Assembly (NCBI RefSeq): GCF_009720485.1 | Contig: NZ_CP045245.1 | Location: 186,001-250,000, forward strand | Length of the DNA: 64,000 bases | Direction: 5' to 3' | Source of the DNA: Cellulomonas sp. JZ18 | GTDB taxonomy: Bacteria; Actinomycetota; Actinomycetes; Actinomycetales; Cellulomonadaceae | The notes under the pieces: generated by a model | Database searches by the model: none | Told to the model about the DNA's origin: nothing | What the model saw: only the letters and a program-made list of their open reading frames with translations | Shown: positions 55,256 to 64,000 of the stretch, one piece after another | Numbering within the stretch: the first letter of the stretch is position 1 | Layout: every line of letters starts with the position of its first letter | Position numbers and translations under genes: made by a program

Positions 55256-55528
55256 TCAGCCGGAGATCGCGACGAAGCCGTCGCCGTCCGCGGCCACGCG
55301 CCAGCGGCGGACGTCCTTGCCCGTGCCGTCGCCGGTCTTCTCCTGCACGACGGCGTGGTGGTCCGCGGCGGTGCCCTGCCCGCAGACGAGGTGCTCGCCG
55401 GTGGCGCCGTGGACGCGCATCGTCAGGGTGCCGGTGAAGTCGCCGAGCGCACGCGGCGGCTGCCCGCCCACGTCCAGCACCTGGTAGGGGACTGCGGAGA
55501 CGACGGGGTCGGCCGTGGGGTGCGACAT
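55256..55528 (-). CDS. Small protein of unknown function
   Basis: 90 residues from ATG at 55528 (MSHPTADPVVSAVPYQVLDV), with GGAGCACC just upstream. Mainly beta-strand composition (TGTLTMRVHGATGEHLVC, RRWRVAADGDGFVAISG), one Cys, and no signal. The open frame with normal codon pattern and ribosome site argues that it is real. It lies 135 bp upstream of the S33 peptidase start on the same strand. Confidence 0.6.
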   Translation of the reverse strand: MSHPTADPVVSAVPYQVLDVGGQPPRALGDFTGTLTMRVHGATGEHLVCGQGTAADHHAVVQEKTGDGTGKDVRRWRVAADGDGFVAISG

Positions 55529-55740
55529 GGTGCTCCGATCGGGTGGACGCCGTGCTGCTCACGACGTGGAGGTCGACCTGGACGGGACGGGTGCGACGCG
55601 CGCCCGTGCCGGCGCGGGGCGGCCCGGGCGCGGCGCCGCGCTGTGTCGTGGGTGTGACGTGGAGCACGTCGACGGTACCGAATGTCCGGATCACCGGCCA
55701 CGGGGACGACCCCCACCGCCGGGTCCGCCGGCACGCGGCG

Positions 55741-58134
55741 TCAGGGGACGCGGGCCAGGACGACCTCCTCCAGCGCCTCCCGCAGCGCCGCCGGGACGGG
55801 CAGGGCCGCCAGGTGCGAGAGCCGGACGTGCAGGGGCCGGTCCGACGTCAGCACGTCGAGCAGGCGGCTCTTGAGCTCGTAGCCGACCTGCGCCGCGTCG
55901 AGCAGCCGGTGCACGCGCCCCGCGACGTCGTTCGCGCACAGCGCGGGTGCCGGGCCGAGGCCGAGGCGCAGGACGGCACCCACCGGCACGTCGGCGACCG
56001 TGACGCGCAGGTGCCCGTCCGCGGTGCGCGCGACCGCGGGATCGACCGGAGCGCCCTCGACGGACGCGGCCGGCGCGACCGCGTCCGCCACCGACACGAA
56101 CGTCGCGGTCCACGTCCGGGCCGGCGGCAGGAACGCGGTGGCGCCGTCCGCGGGGCCGACGGTGAGGACACCGCCGGCCTGGTCCCACGCCAGCGGGGTG
56201 CGCGCCACGTGCGCGTCGTCGAGCCCGTCGCCCGTGCCGTCGTCCTCGACGAGCGTGAACGCGCCGTCCGCGCCGACGACGACCAGCACCTCGAGCGCCG
56301 TGGGCTCGACCGGGTCGTCGCCCGGCACGTCCGCGGCGTCGAGCGGGACGAGCGCACCGGCCGGCGCGAGCACGGGAACCCCCGCCAGGTCGCGGTGCAG
56401 GACCATCTCGCGCCCGCCGTCGTAGACGAGGCCGTCGAGGACGTCGACCCACACCCCGTCGGGCAGCCACGCCCGCACCGCACCCGTCATCGACGCGCGG
56501 TCCCGCGGCTGCGTGACCGGTGCGACCAGCAGCTGCGAGCCGAGCACGAGCTGCCCGGGCACCTCGTACGCCTCCCGGTGCCGCGGCCAGCGGTGGTACG
56601 CCGGCGTCACGAGGGGCACGCCCTCGCGTGCGGCGCGGTGGTTCATCGTGTGCAGGTAGGGCACGAGCCGGTGCCGCAGCCGCAGGTACCGCGTCTGCAC
56701 GGCCTCGTGCTCGGGCGCGTACGCCCACGGCTCCTTCGTCATGAAGGGGTTGTTCGACGAGTGCAGCCGCAGCACCGGCGAGAAGCAGCCGAGCTGGACC
56801 CACCGCGTCGCGAGCTCGTCGTCCTTCGCCCCGAACATGTGCCCGCCGATGTCGTGGCTCCACCACCCGTAGCCGATGTTCGCGGCCGTCGCGGTGAAGT
56901 GGGGCTGGAAGGCCAGGGACGCCCACGACACCACCGCGTCGCCCGAGAAGCCCACCGGGTAGCGGTGCGAACCCGGTCCGGCGTAGCGCGAGAACGTCAA
57001 CGGCCGGCGTCCGTCGTGCCCGGAGTCGAGGAAGTGGAAGTGGTTGAGCATCCACAGCGGGTCGACGCCCGCGACGCGCGAGTGCGCGCCCTGCTGCCAG
57101 TCGATCCACCAGAAGTCGACGCCGTCGGCCTCGAGCTCGCGGTGCAGCACCTCGAGGTACGCGGTGAGGAACGCCTCGTCGGCCACGTCGAAGGCGATCG
57201 GCTCGCGCGCCGCCGGGTCGAGGCCCAGCGCGTGGCACATCGCCGCGTACGCCTCCTCGTGCGGGCCGACGCCGTCCGCCGGGTGCACGTTCAGGGTGAC
57301 CCGCAGCCCGCGGGCGTGGACGTCCGCGAGGAACGCCGCGGGGTCCGGGAACAGGTCCCGGTCCCAGGTGTACCCGGTCCAGCCGCTGCCGACCGCCGGG
57401 TCGACGTCCGTGACGTGCCAGTCCATGTCGAGCACCGCGACCGAGAACGGCAGCCCGGCGGCCCGGAACCGCGCGAGCAGGTCGAGGTACTCCTGCGCGG
57501 AGTACCGGTGGTAGCGGCTCCACCAGTTGCCCAGCGCCCAGCGGGGCAGCACCGGCTGCGGCCCCGACACCGCGTACAGCGCGCGGACGGCCTCCGCGTG
57601 GTCGTGCCCGTACGCGAAGACGTACAGGTCCGTGCGGCTGCCGTCGCGCGGGGCGACCCAGCCGTCCTCGGTGAGCAGCAGCGACCGCGAGTCGTCGACC
57701 ACCGCGAACCCGTGCCGGGAGGCCACACCGGGCTCGAGCGGGATCGCGCCGTCCGCCTCGTCGAGCGTGCGCGCCGTCCCGCCGAGGTTCGCGCCGTCGT
57801 CGTCCTGCCCGTACCGCCACACCGAGTGCCAGCTCGTCACCGCGCCGAGGACGGCGACCGACAGGCCGCTCGTCGTGAACGGCCCCGTGTCGTACGTCAG
57901 GCGCAGCCGGGACGTGACGACCTCGACGTGCGTGCCCTGGTCCATGACGCGGAACTCGGGCACGGGCAGCGCGCGGTGCAGCGCGAACGTGGACGCCCGG
58001 TCCTCGAAGACGCCGTCCTCGGCGCGCTCCAGCCGGACGAGGCCCTCGGTGAGGACCGTGATGCGCCAGCGGTCGCCCTGGACGACGGCCGCGGGGTCGG
58101 CGACGGGGGAGGAGGGCAGGACGGGCAGCGCCAT
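55741..58134 (-). CDS. GH31 alpha-glucosidase/alpha-xylosidase
   Basis: 797 residues from ATG at 58134 ([18 protein letters not shown]). Domain order is that of GH31: N-terminal beta-sandwich ([12 protein letters not shown]), TIM barrel with [12 protein letters not shown], catalytic nucleophile in WWIDWQQG (about 350), substrate region [19 protein letters not shown], and acid/base in [12 protein letters not shown]-terminal beta domains follow ([12 protein letters not shown]). It retains glucosidase- or xylosidase-type hydrolysis of non-reducing alpha-linked sugars. There is no signal peptide, so it likely acts on imported oligosaccharides. The exact substrate cannot be assigned. Confidence 0.95.
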   Translation of the reverse strand: MALPVLPSSPVADPAAVVQGDRWRITVLTEGLVRLERAEDGVFEDRASTFALHRALPVPEFRVMDQGTHVEVVTSRLRLTYDTGPFTTSGLSVAVLGAVTSWHSVWRYGQDDDGANLGGTARTLDEADGAIPLEPGVASRHGFAVVDDSRSLLLTEDGWVAPRDGSRTDLYVFAYGHDHAEAVRALYAVSGPQPVLPRWALGNWWSRYHRYSAQEYLDLLARFRAAGLPFSVAVLDMDWHVTDVDPAVGSGWTGYTWDRDLFPDPAAFLADVHARGLRVTLNVHPADGVGPHEEAYAAMCHALGLDPAAREPIAFDVADEAFLTAYLEVLHRELEADGVDFWWIDWQQGAHSRVAGVDPLWMLNHFHFLDSGHDGRRPLTFSRYAGPGSHRYPVGFSGDAVVSWASLAFQPHFTATAANIGYGWWSHDIGGHMFGAKDDELATRWVQLGCFSPVLRLHSSNNPFMTKEPWAYAPEHEAVQTRYLRLRHRLVPYLHTMNHRAAREGVPLVTPAYHRWPRHREAYEVPGQLVLGSQLLVAPVTQPRDRASMTGAVRAWLPDGVWVDVLDGLVYDGGREMVLHRDLAGVPVLAPAGALVPLDAADVPGDDPVEPTALEVLVVVGADGAFTLVEDDGTGDGLDDAHVARTPLAWDQAGGVLTVGPADGATAFLPPARTWTATFVSVADAVAPAASVEGAPVDPAVARTADGHLRVTVADVPVGAVLRLGLGPAPALCANDVAGRVHRLLDAAQVGYELKSRLLDVLTSDRPLHVRLSHLAALPVPAALREALEEVVLARVP

Positions 58135-58268
58135 GCGTCCATCCCACCGCCGCCCCGGTGCCCGCGCACCCGCACGCGACGTGCAGCACGTGGACGGGCG
58201 CGGGCGCCTGCCGAGGGGCAGTGGTGCGGTCGGGAATCGGAGGGCCTGCGGCCGGCGTTGGGACGGGC

Positions 58269-58706
58269 ATGCCTCTCACCGGTGAGTACGCACCCAGCCC
58301 GAACGACTTCGCGCGCGAGCAGGCCGAGCTCTTCGAGCGGACCGGCGGCGCGGAGGGGAACACGCTGAACGGTCGCCCCGTCATCGTGCTGACGACCGTC
58401 GGCGCGACGAGCGGCAAGCTCCGCAAGATCCCGCTCATGCGCGTCGAGCACGAGGGCGAGTACGCCGTCGTGGCGTCCAAGGGCGGCGCGCCCGAGCACC
58501 CCACGTGGTTCCACAACATCGTCGCGCACCCGCGCGTGGAGCTGCAGGACGGCCCCGTGCGGCGCGACTACCACGCGCGCCTGGTGACCGGCGAGGAGCG
58601 TGCGGCGTGGTGGGCGCGCGCGGTCGCGACGTGGCCCGCGTACGACGACTACGCGACGCGCACGGACCGCGAGATCCCCGTCTTCGTGCTCACCCCCGTC
58701 GACTGA
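58269..58706 (+). CDS. Deazaflavin-dependent nitroreductase-like protein
   Basis: 145 residues from ATG at 58269 ([20 protein letters not shown]). The split beta-barrel of the Ddn family is indicated by [43 protein letters not shown] and the end [11 protein letters not shown]. Family members use F420H2 or related flavins to reduce quinones or nitro compounds. Actinomycete-typical. Divergent from GH31 with about 130 bp between. An upstream extension of the frame has no protein character. Confidence 0.9.
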   Translation: MPLTGEYAPSPNDFAREQAELFERTGGAEGNTLNGRPVIVLTTVGATSGKLRKIPLMRVEHEGEYAVVASKGGAPEHPTWFHNIVAHPRVELQDGPVRRDYHARLVTGEERAAWWARAVATWPAYDDYATRTDREIPVFVLTPVD

Positions 58707-58710
58707 CGCC

Positions 58711-58746
58711 GGTGCCGGTGCCGGTGCCGGTGCCGGTGCCGGTGCC
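58711..58746. repeat. GGTGCC hexamer repeat, six copies
   Basis: Six exact tandem copies of GGTGCC lie between the nitroreductase-like gene stop (58706) and the hairpin at 58747. Confidence 0.9.
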
Positions 58747-58785
58747 GTGAAGCGTTGCGGACGCCAGGAGTCCGCAACGCTTCAC
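58747..58785. terminator. Bidirectional hairpin, copy 2 of the GTGAAGCGTTG family
   Basis: GTGAAGCGTTGCGGAC pairs perfectly with GTCCGCAACGCTTCAC (16 bp, 7-nt loop) between convergent genes (58706 and 58839). It shares GTGAAGCGTTG with the hairpin at 30591-30633. Confidence 0.85.
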
Positions 58786-58838
58786 GCGCCGGCCGGCCAC
58801 GGACGCGCCACGGGCCGACGAGGGAGCGGGGACCCGGG

Positions 58839-59429
58839 TCAGCGCGCGCTGCGGCCGCCCGCGGCGGCGGACGCGATGCGGGCGACCCGGCCCGCCCGGG
58901 TCTCGGCGCGGCGGGCCTCCGCGAGCCAGCGCAGCTGCGCGCGCTGCACCCCCGGCGTGAGGCGGCGCCACCCGGCGCCCGCCGCGGCGTCGGCGGCCAG
59001 CGCGGCGGCGAGGTCGTCCGGGACGACGCCCGCCTCCGCCTCGTCGTACATGGTCCACGAGCCGTCCGCCTGCGCCGCCTCGATCACCGCGCGTCCGGCG
59101 TCCGTCATCCGGCCCGACGCCTCCACGCGTGCGAGCCGCTCCTTGGTCAGGCGTGACCACCCGCTGCCGGGGCGGCGGCGCGTGAACCACATCTCGGTGC
59201 GCTCGGCGTCGACGGTGCGCTGCGTCCCGTCGATCCAGCCGACGGCGAGCGCCTCCTCCACGAGCGGCTCGTAGTCGAGCACCGGGCGCCCGGACGACGG
59301 CTTCCAGCGCACCACCCACACACCGGGGCTCGTCGCGTGGTGCGCGGCGAGCCAGGCACGCCACGCGCCGGCGGTCTCGACGAGCAGGCGCTCGTCGCGA
59401 CCGCCGGCCGACGCCCGGTGCTCCGCCAC
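58839..59429 (-). CDS. YdeI/OmpD-associated family protein
   Basis: 196 residues from GTG 59429 (VAEHRASAGGRDERLLVETA). The YdeI-type core is present: AWLAAHHATSPGVWVVRWKP, YEPLVEEALAVGWIDGTQRTVD, MWFTRRRPGSGWSRLTKERLARVEASGRM, and a C-terminal helix with RAQLRWLAEARRAETRAGRV. Function in bacteria is poorly known. It starts 28 bp after the amino acid permease stop on the same strand and is probably cotranscribed with it. Confidence 0.88.
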   Translation of the reverse strand: MAEHRASAGGRDERLLVETAGAWRAWLAAHHATSPGVWVVRWKPSSGRPVLDYEPLVEEALAVGWIDGTQRTVDAERTEMWFTRRRPGSGWSRLTKERLARVEASGRMTDAGRAVIEAAQADGSWTMYDEAEAGVVPDDLAAALAADAAAGAGWRRLTPGVQRAQLRWLAEARRAETRAGRVARIASAAAGGRSAR

Positions 59430-59457
59430 CGCGTGGCCCCCTCGGTGCCGCCGCGGG

Positions 59458-61014
59458 TCAGGCCCGGTCCGCGTCCTGCGTGAGCGTGGGGGCGGACGCG
59501 CCCCGGCCGACCAGCGAGTGCCGGTAGGAGTACACGAAGTAGATGACCACGCCGGCGGCGAGCCACGCGAGGAACCGCACCCAGGTGAGGGTGGTCAGGT
59601 TGAGCATCAGCCAGATGCACGCCAGGCCCGAGACGATCGGCAGCACCGGCGACCACGGCACGCGGAAGCCGCGCTTCAGGTCGGGGCGCGCGCGGCGCAG
59701 CAGCGGCACCGCGAAGCTCACCAGCACGAACGCCGACAGCGTGCCGATGTTGATCATCTCCTCGAGCGCCTCGACCCGGGACAGGCCCGCGATGAGCGCG
59801 ATGACGACGCCCGCGCCGATCTGCAGCCAGAACGGCGTCCTGAAGCGCGGCGAGGTCTTCGACATGCCGCGCGGCAGCAGGCCGTCGCGGCTCATCGCGA
59901 AGACGACGCGCGTGAGGCCGAGCATGAGGACCATGAGCACGCTGGTCAGGCCGACGAGGATGCCGATGGAGATGATGCGCCCGGCCCAGTCGGCGCCGAC
60001 GAGCACGAACGCGGTGGTCAGCGACGGGCTGTCCTCCTGGGCGAGCTCGGTGTAGCTGACCATGCCGGTGACCACGACGGTCACGAGCACGTACAGGATC
60101 GTCACGAGCACGAGGCCGCCGAGGATGCCGCGCGGGACGGCGCGCTGCGGGTCCTTCGTCTCCTCCGCGGTGGTCGCGACGACGTCGAAGCCGATGAACG
60201 CGAAGAACACGAGCGCGGCGCCGGACAGGATGCCCATGACGCCGTAGGTCGAGGGCTCGAAGCCGAGCAGGAAGCCGGTCAGCGGCTGGTGCAGACCGCT
60301 CGTGCCGGCCGCGGCGGGCTCCGACGGCGGCACGAACGGCGACCAGTTCTCGGCCTTGACGTAGAAGAAGCCGGCGACGATGACGAAGACCGTGATGCCG
60401 ACCTTGAGGATCGTGAACACGCTGTTCACGCGCGTGCTCAGGCGCGTGCCGATCGCCAGCAGCGCCGTGAACACGGCGACGATGAGCATCGGCGCCCACG
60501 ACACCTCCGCGCCCAGCACCGTGACGGTGGTGGGCAGGTCGAACCCGAGCAGCCCGAACGCGTCGGACAGGTACACGCCCCAGAACTTCGCGATCACGGC
60601 CGACGCGAGCAGCATCTCGAGGATCAGGTCCCAGCCGATGATCCACGCGACGAGCTCGCCCATGGTCGCGTAGGAGTACGTGTACGCCGACCCGGCGACC
60701 GGCAGCGTCGAGGCGAACTCGGCGTAGCACATGATGGCCAGGCCGCAGACGACCGAGGCGATGACGAACGAGACGATGACGCCGGGGCCGGCGTAGTTCG
60801 CGGCCGCGGTGGCCCCGACCGAGAAGATGCCCGCGCCGACCGCGACGGCCACGCCGAGCACGGCGAGGTCCCAGGCGGTGAGCGACCGGCGCAGCTGCCG
60901 CTCCGGGTCGTCGATCGAGGCGAGCGACGCCTCGACCGACTTGCGGCGCAGGATGCCGCGCGGGCCGGGCGCCGTGCCGACCGGGCGGCCGGTCGCCGTG
61001 CCGTCGTGGGTCAT
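59458..61014 (-). CDS. APC-superfamily amino acid permease
   Basis: 518 residues from ATG at 61014, with GAGGGGAAC upstream. Twelve or more membrane helices with the cationic amino acid transporter (CAT/YfnA) marks: GVAVAVGAGIFSVGATAAAN, MCYAEFASTLPVAGSAYTY, FFAFIGFDVVATTAEETKDPQRAVPRGI (key FDVVATTAEE), and RVVFAMSRDGLLPRGM. It imports or exchanges amino acids at the plasma membrane by proton coupling or antiport. The YdeI-like gene follows directly. Confidence 0.94.
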   Translation of the reverse strand: MTHDGTATGRPVGTAPGPRGILRRKSVEASLASIDDPERQLRRSLTAWDLAVLGVAVAVGAGIFSVGATAAANYAGPGVIVSFVIASVVCGLAIMCYAEFASTLPVAGSAYTYSYATMGELVAWIIGWDLILEMLLASAVIAKFWGVYLSDAFGLLGFDLPTTVTVLGAEVSWAPMLIVAVFTALLAIGTRLSTRVNSVFTILKVGITVFVIVAGFFYVKAENWSPFVPPSEPAAAGTSGLHQPLTGFLLGFEPSTYGVMGILSGAALVFFAFIGFDVVATTAEETKDPQRAVPRGILGGLVLVTILYVLVTVVVTGMVSYTELAQEDSPSLTTAFVLVGADWAGRIISIGILVGLTSVLMVLMLGLTRVVFAMSRDGLLPRGMSKTSPRFRTPFWLQIGAGVVIALIAGLSRVEALEEMINIGTLSAFVLVSFAVPLLRRARPDLKRGFRVPWSPVLPIVSGLACIWLMLNLTTLTWVRFLAWLAAGVVIYFVYSYRHSLVGRGASAPTLTQDADRA

Positions 61015-61246
61015 GGTGGTGTTCCCCTCCGTCGTGCCGTGCCGACGGCGTGCGGGACCGCGGACCTGCGGCCCGTCGTCGGCACCTGCGGACGAGCATG
61101 TCGGACCGCGGGACGTCCGGCCAACCGACGTCGCTCCCCGGCCCCGGCGGTCCGACGGCGTCCACGTGCCGGACGTCCGCGACGACGGCGGGCGGCGTGC
61201 CCGGGTCCGGCGGGCGGGGGCCCGCGGGCGCGGGCAGCATGGCGGC

Positions 61247-61774
61247 ATGACGCAGCAGGACGGGTCCGTCGGGCCCCTCGACGAGGACGACGTGGCGGGC
61301 CGCCCCGCCGGCAGCCCCCGCTCGGCGGGCGACGGTCCCGACGACGCGCACCGCGCGCCCGACGGCGTGGACGACGCGACCGTCGAGGCCGTCGGCGGCG
61401 TGACGGCCGCCCTCGAGGTCATCGAGCACGCTCGCGGCGTCCTCTACGAGTTCCACCGCCTCATCGGCCAGGGCGACATCGAGCTGGGCCGGGCGCTCGA
61501 CAAGCTCGAGGCCGCCGGGCACGCCGAGCTCGCCGAACGCGTCCGCGCCGACGTCCTGGGTGCGAACGTGCTGGCCGGACGCTGGACGTTCCAGGTCGTC
61601 GAGGACTTCGACGCCGGCTACCACGCGCGGTTCCGCGAGGCCGAGCAGCGCCTGCGGGACGAGCTCATGGCGGGGCGCCGGCACGTGTACGAGGCGCAGC
61701 TGAAGGAGCGGAACCGCACGCACGGGCGCGCCGGGCACGAGGCGCTGCCGGAGGACGTGGGCACGGGGGAGTAG
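61247..61774 (+). CDS. Helical protein of unknown function
   Basis: 175 residues from ATG at 61247 (MTQQDGSVGPLDEDDVAG). About 50 disordered acidic residues precede a well-formed helical core: VEAVGGVTAALEVIEHARGVLYEFHRLIG, LGRALDKLEAAGHAELAERV, WTFQVVEDFDAGYHARFREAEQRLRDELM. I recognise no family. Divergent from the permease gene; the longer upstream frame crosses the permease gene and is not coding. Confidence 0.75.
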   Translation: MTQQDGSVGPLDEDDVAGRPAGSPRSAGDGPDDAHRAPDGVDDATVEAVGGVTAALEVIEHARGVLYEFHRLIGQGDIELGRALDKLEAAGHAELAERVRADVLGANVLAGRWTFQVVEDFDAGYHARFREAEQRLRDELMAGRRHVYEAQLKERNRTHGRAGHEALPEDVGTGE

Positions 61775-61930
61775 GACCGGGCGTCGGCGTCCACCGCGCT
61801 CGGCCGGCACGCGCGGGGTGTTCCCGAGCACGGCGACCCGCGGCCAGCCGGGACGCCGGAGCGACCGTCGTCCCCAGCCGCGGCGGGTCGTCGCGCACGT
61901 TGTCGGACCCGTCCGGCATGCTCACCGCCC

Positions 61931-62662
61931 GTGACCCCCCTGCTCGACGTGCTGCCCGACCGTCCGCGCCGCCGGCGGCGCAGCCGCGCGCCCTGGGTGG
62001 TCGTGCTGGTGCTCGCCGTCGCGGCGGGGCTCGGCGGGCCGGTGTGGCTCGATGCGCGGGCGGCCGCCCGGTTCCCGGTGACGGCGGCGGACGTCGCGAC
62101 GGGGCGCGCCCAGCTCGCGGAGCTTCCCGTGAAGGGGCGCGCGCCGAGGACCGGGTACGAGCGGGAGGAGTTCGGGCAGGCGTGGGCGGACACGGACCGC
62201 AACGGCTGCGACACCCGCAACGACGTGCTCGCGCGCGACCTCGTCGACATCACCACGAAGCCCGGTACGCGGGACTGCGTCGTGCTGACGGGCACGCTGC
62301 ACGACGTCTACACCGGCACGACGATCGACTTCGAGCGGGGCGAGCGGTCGTCCGAGGTGCAGGTCGACCACGTCGTCGCGCTCGCGGACGCGTGGCAGAA
62401 GGGCGCGCAGGCCTGGACGCCGGAGCAGCGCGAGCGGTTCGCGAACGACCCGGCCAACCTGCAGGCGGTCCAGGGGCGTGCCAACCAGCAGAAGGGTGCC
62501 GGGGACGCCGCGACGTGGCTGCCGCCCGAGAAGGGGTACCGCTGCGTGTACGCGCTGCGCCAGGTCGCCGTGAAGCACGGGTACGGCCTGTGGGTCACCC
62601 GTGCGGAGAAGGACGCGCTCGCACGCGAGATCGACCGCTGCGCGGTGGTCCCGGAGGGCTGA
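61931..62662 (+). CDS. Membrane-anchored or secreted HNH (DUF1524-like) nuclease
   Basis: 243 residues from GTG 61931. An uncleaved or cleavable signal (WVVVLVLAVAAGLGGPVWL) follows a basic N-terminus. The nuclease core has REEFGQAWADTDRNGCDTRNDVL, EVQVDHVVALADAW with the catalytic His, and DPANLQAVQGRANQQKGAGDAATWLPP, then RCVYALRQVAVKHGYGL, matching secreted HNH nucleases of the DUF1524/GmrSD C-terminal type. Probably degrades extracellular nucleic acid or acts in competition. Monocistronic. Confidence 0.9.
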   Translation: MTPLLDVLPDRPRRRRRSRAPWVVVLVLAVAAGLGGPVWLDARAAARFPVTAADVATGRAQLAELPVKGRAPRTGYEREEFGQAWADTDRNGCDTRNDVLARDLVDITTKPGTRDCVVLTGTLHDVYTGTTIDFERGERSSEVQVDHVVALADAWQKGAQAWTPEQRERFANDPANLQAVQGRANQQKGAGDAATWLPPEKGYRCVYALRQVAVKHGYGLWVTRAEKDALAREIDRCAVVPEG

Positions 62663-62689
62663 CGGGCCGTCGCCCGCCCCGCGTGCGCG

Positions 62690-63975
62690 TCACCACGACG
62701 GGCCCCCGCTCCCGGTGCGGCGCGCCACCGCCGAGCCGACGGCGATCCCCGTGAGCACACCGAGCGAGATCGTCACCATCGTGGCGCCCGCCGTGACGAC
62801 CGTGCTCAGCGCGAGCGAGTCCGCCGCGAGCGCCGACGTGACGCCCACGAGCGACAGCGCCCGGGCACGAGCAGCCAGAACCCCGGCAGGAAGCCGACGA
62901 GCGTCGGCGGGCCGGTCGGCCGCGTCGCGGCGTACATCGCGACGACCGTCATGGCGAACGCCCCGACGAACGCCGACGGCACCCCGCCGAGCAGCAGCCC
63001 GCCCACGAGCTGACCCGCGTAGGCCACGACCAGCACGAGCAGGATCCACGGCAGCGCGTCGCGCGGGGCGCAGTTGTGCAGGACGACCCCGCAGCCGTAC
63101 ACGAGCACGCCGACCCACGGGCCCACCCACCCGAGCGGCTGCGCGGCCGCCGCGCCGACCGTGGTCGCGGGCACACCGACGAGCGCCCCCGCCGCCGTGA
63201 TCCCCAGCGCCAGCAGGACCAGCTGCATCGCCCCGGCGGCGAGCCGTGCGGAGCCGGCGATCATCTGGCGGGTCGCGAGGTCGATCGCCGCGGTGGTGAG
63301 CAGCGCGCCCGGCAGGAACGTCACGAGCGGCGCCGCGAGCGGGGCGAGCGGGGACAGGTCGAGGCCGGTCCGCGAGAGCGCGAACACGGCGGTGGACACC
63401 AGGAACGCGCTGAGCAGCACGAGCAGCGCCTGGTAGGCCGCCGGCAGCCGTGCCGCCGCGACCTGCAGGCCCGCGACGCCGGCACCGAGCACGGCCGCCA
63501 CGAGGACGTCGACGACCCCGCCGCCCAGGATCAGCGCGAGTCCCGCCGACGACGCGACGTAGCCGAGCACGCGGCTCGCGGCGCCGTAGAGCGGTGCCGC
63601 CTCGAGGGCCTGCCGGATGCGGGCGGTCCCCTCGGCCGGGCCGACGCGACCGACCTCGGCGGCGTCGGCGACGCGGAGCACGTCCGCCACCTGGTGCAGC
63701 CGCAGGGGCCGGCTGCCGGCGCTCGACGCGACCGTCTGGGCCGTGCTGCCGCCGGGTGCGGAGACGACGAGCGCCGTGGGCAGCGCGACGACCGCGACGC
63801 CGGGCACGCCGTTGACCGCCGCGATGCGCTCGAGCGTCCGCTCGACCTGCACGACCGGCGCGCTCGCGTCGGTCAGGGCCTCGCCGATCGTGAGCAGGAA
63901 GTCCATCGTCGCCGCGGGGTCCGCCGTCGGTGCGGGCGGGGAGGGCGGGAGCACCGGCGGCAGGACCTGGGTCAC
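62690..63975 (-). pseudogene. ThrE-like threonine/serine exporter, one-base frameshift
   Basis: GTG 63975 (VTQVLPPVLPPSPPAP) opens the frame, but it stays open to the window edge, so the true start may lie outside. The N-terminal ThrE domain (MDFLLTIGEALTDASAPVVQVERTLERIA) is followed by about ten helices. At FWLLVPG the frame changes; the last two helices (LSLVGVTSALAADSLALSTVV, MVTISLGVLTGIAVG) are in the next frame. One base added to CCC at 62860-62862 gives about 428 residues, the fused ThrE/ThrE_2 length. Family members export threonine and serine. Confidence 0.82.
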
Positions 63976-64000
63976 GGCGGTGTCCGGGCCCGCGGCCCCG

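Overview
The window is about 64 kb of very GC-rich, densely coding bacterial DNA. Intergenic gaps are short, GTG starts are frequent, and many genes overlap their neighbour by four bases (GTGA or ATGA). Together with the gene content (DUF6318-type lipoproteins, lamin-tail and DUF11 surface proteins, Excalibur domains, GH31, a deazaflavin-type nitroreductase) this points to an actinomycete, most likely Cellulomonas or a close relative. The genus is inference. I saw no rRNA, tRNA, CRISPR array, insertion sequence or phage gene.

Layout. Positions 1-9600 hold a truncated lamin-tail surface protein, a TetR repressor divergent from an ABC exporter, two tandem DUF4352 membrane proteins, a 20-bp tandem repeat block, flavohemoglobin and a small membrane protein. 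Positions 9.8-16.6 kb carry a MATE exporter, a phosphotransferase, RidA, an ADP-ribosylglycohydrolase and a membrane-anchored HExxH protein. Positions 16.7-21.2 kb form the most accessory-looking stretch: three codirectional genes (PD-(D/E)xK-DUF2075 helicase fusion, HNH nuclease, restriction-like nuclease) next to a VapBC-type toxin-antitoxin pair. Positions 21.3-34.7 kb are rich in secreted proteins: lipoproteins, an Excalibur protein, a duplicated and inverted DUF6318+PKD gene pair, two more DUF6318-like genes, a beta-helix protein, endonuclease IV and a hemerythrin. Positions 34.7-43.8 kb hold a NERD-UvrD helicase, an MFS transporter, a hydrolase, a stand-alone NERD protein that has lost its active-site residues, a VOC protein and an ABC exporter operon with a palindrome over its start codon. 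Positions 43.8-55.1 kb hold an M28 aminopeptidase, a MetE-like enzyme, a 2088-residue DUF11 surface protein with an LSSTG sorting-like signal, and an S33 peptidase. Positions 55.2-64 kb hold GH31, a nitroreductase-like protein, a YdeI-like protein, an amino acid permease, a secreted HNH nuclease and a ThrE-like exporter.

Two cross-cutting points. First, seven genes are broken by a one-base loss that adding one base to a G/C run would repair; this is more likely a systematic sequencing error than seven pseudogenes. Second, two strong hairpins with the same arm (GTGAAGCGTTG) sit between convergent genes 28 kb apart and look like a dispersed bidirectional terminator family. The candidate for an undescribed system is the helicase/HNH/nuclease cassette at 16765-20303.
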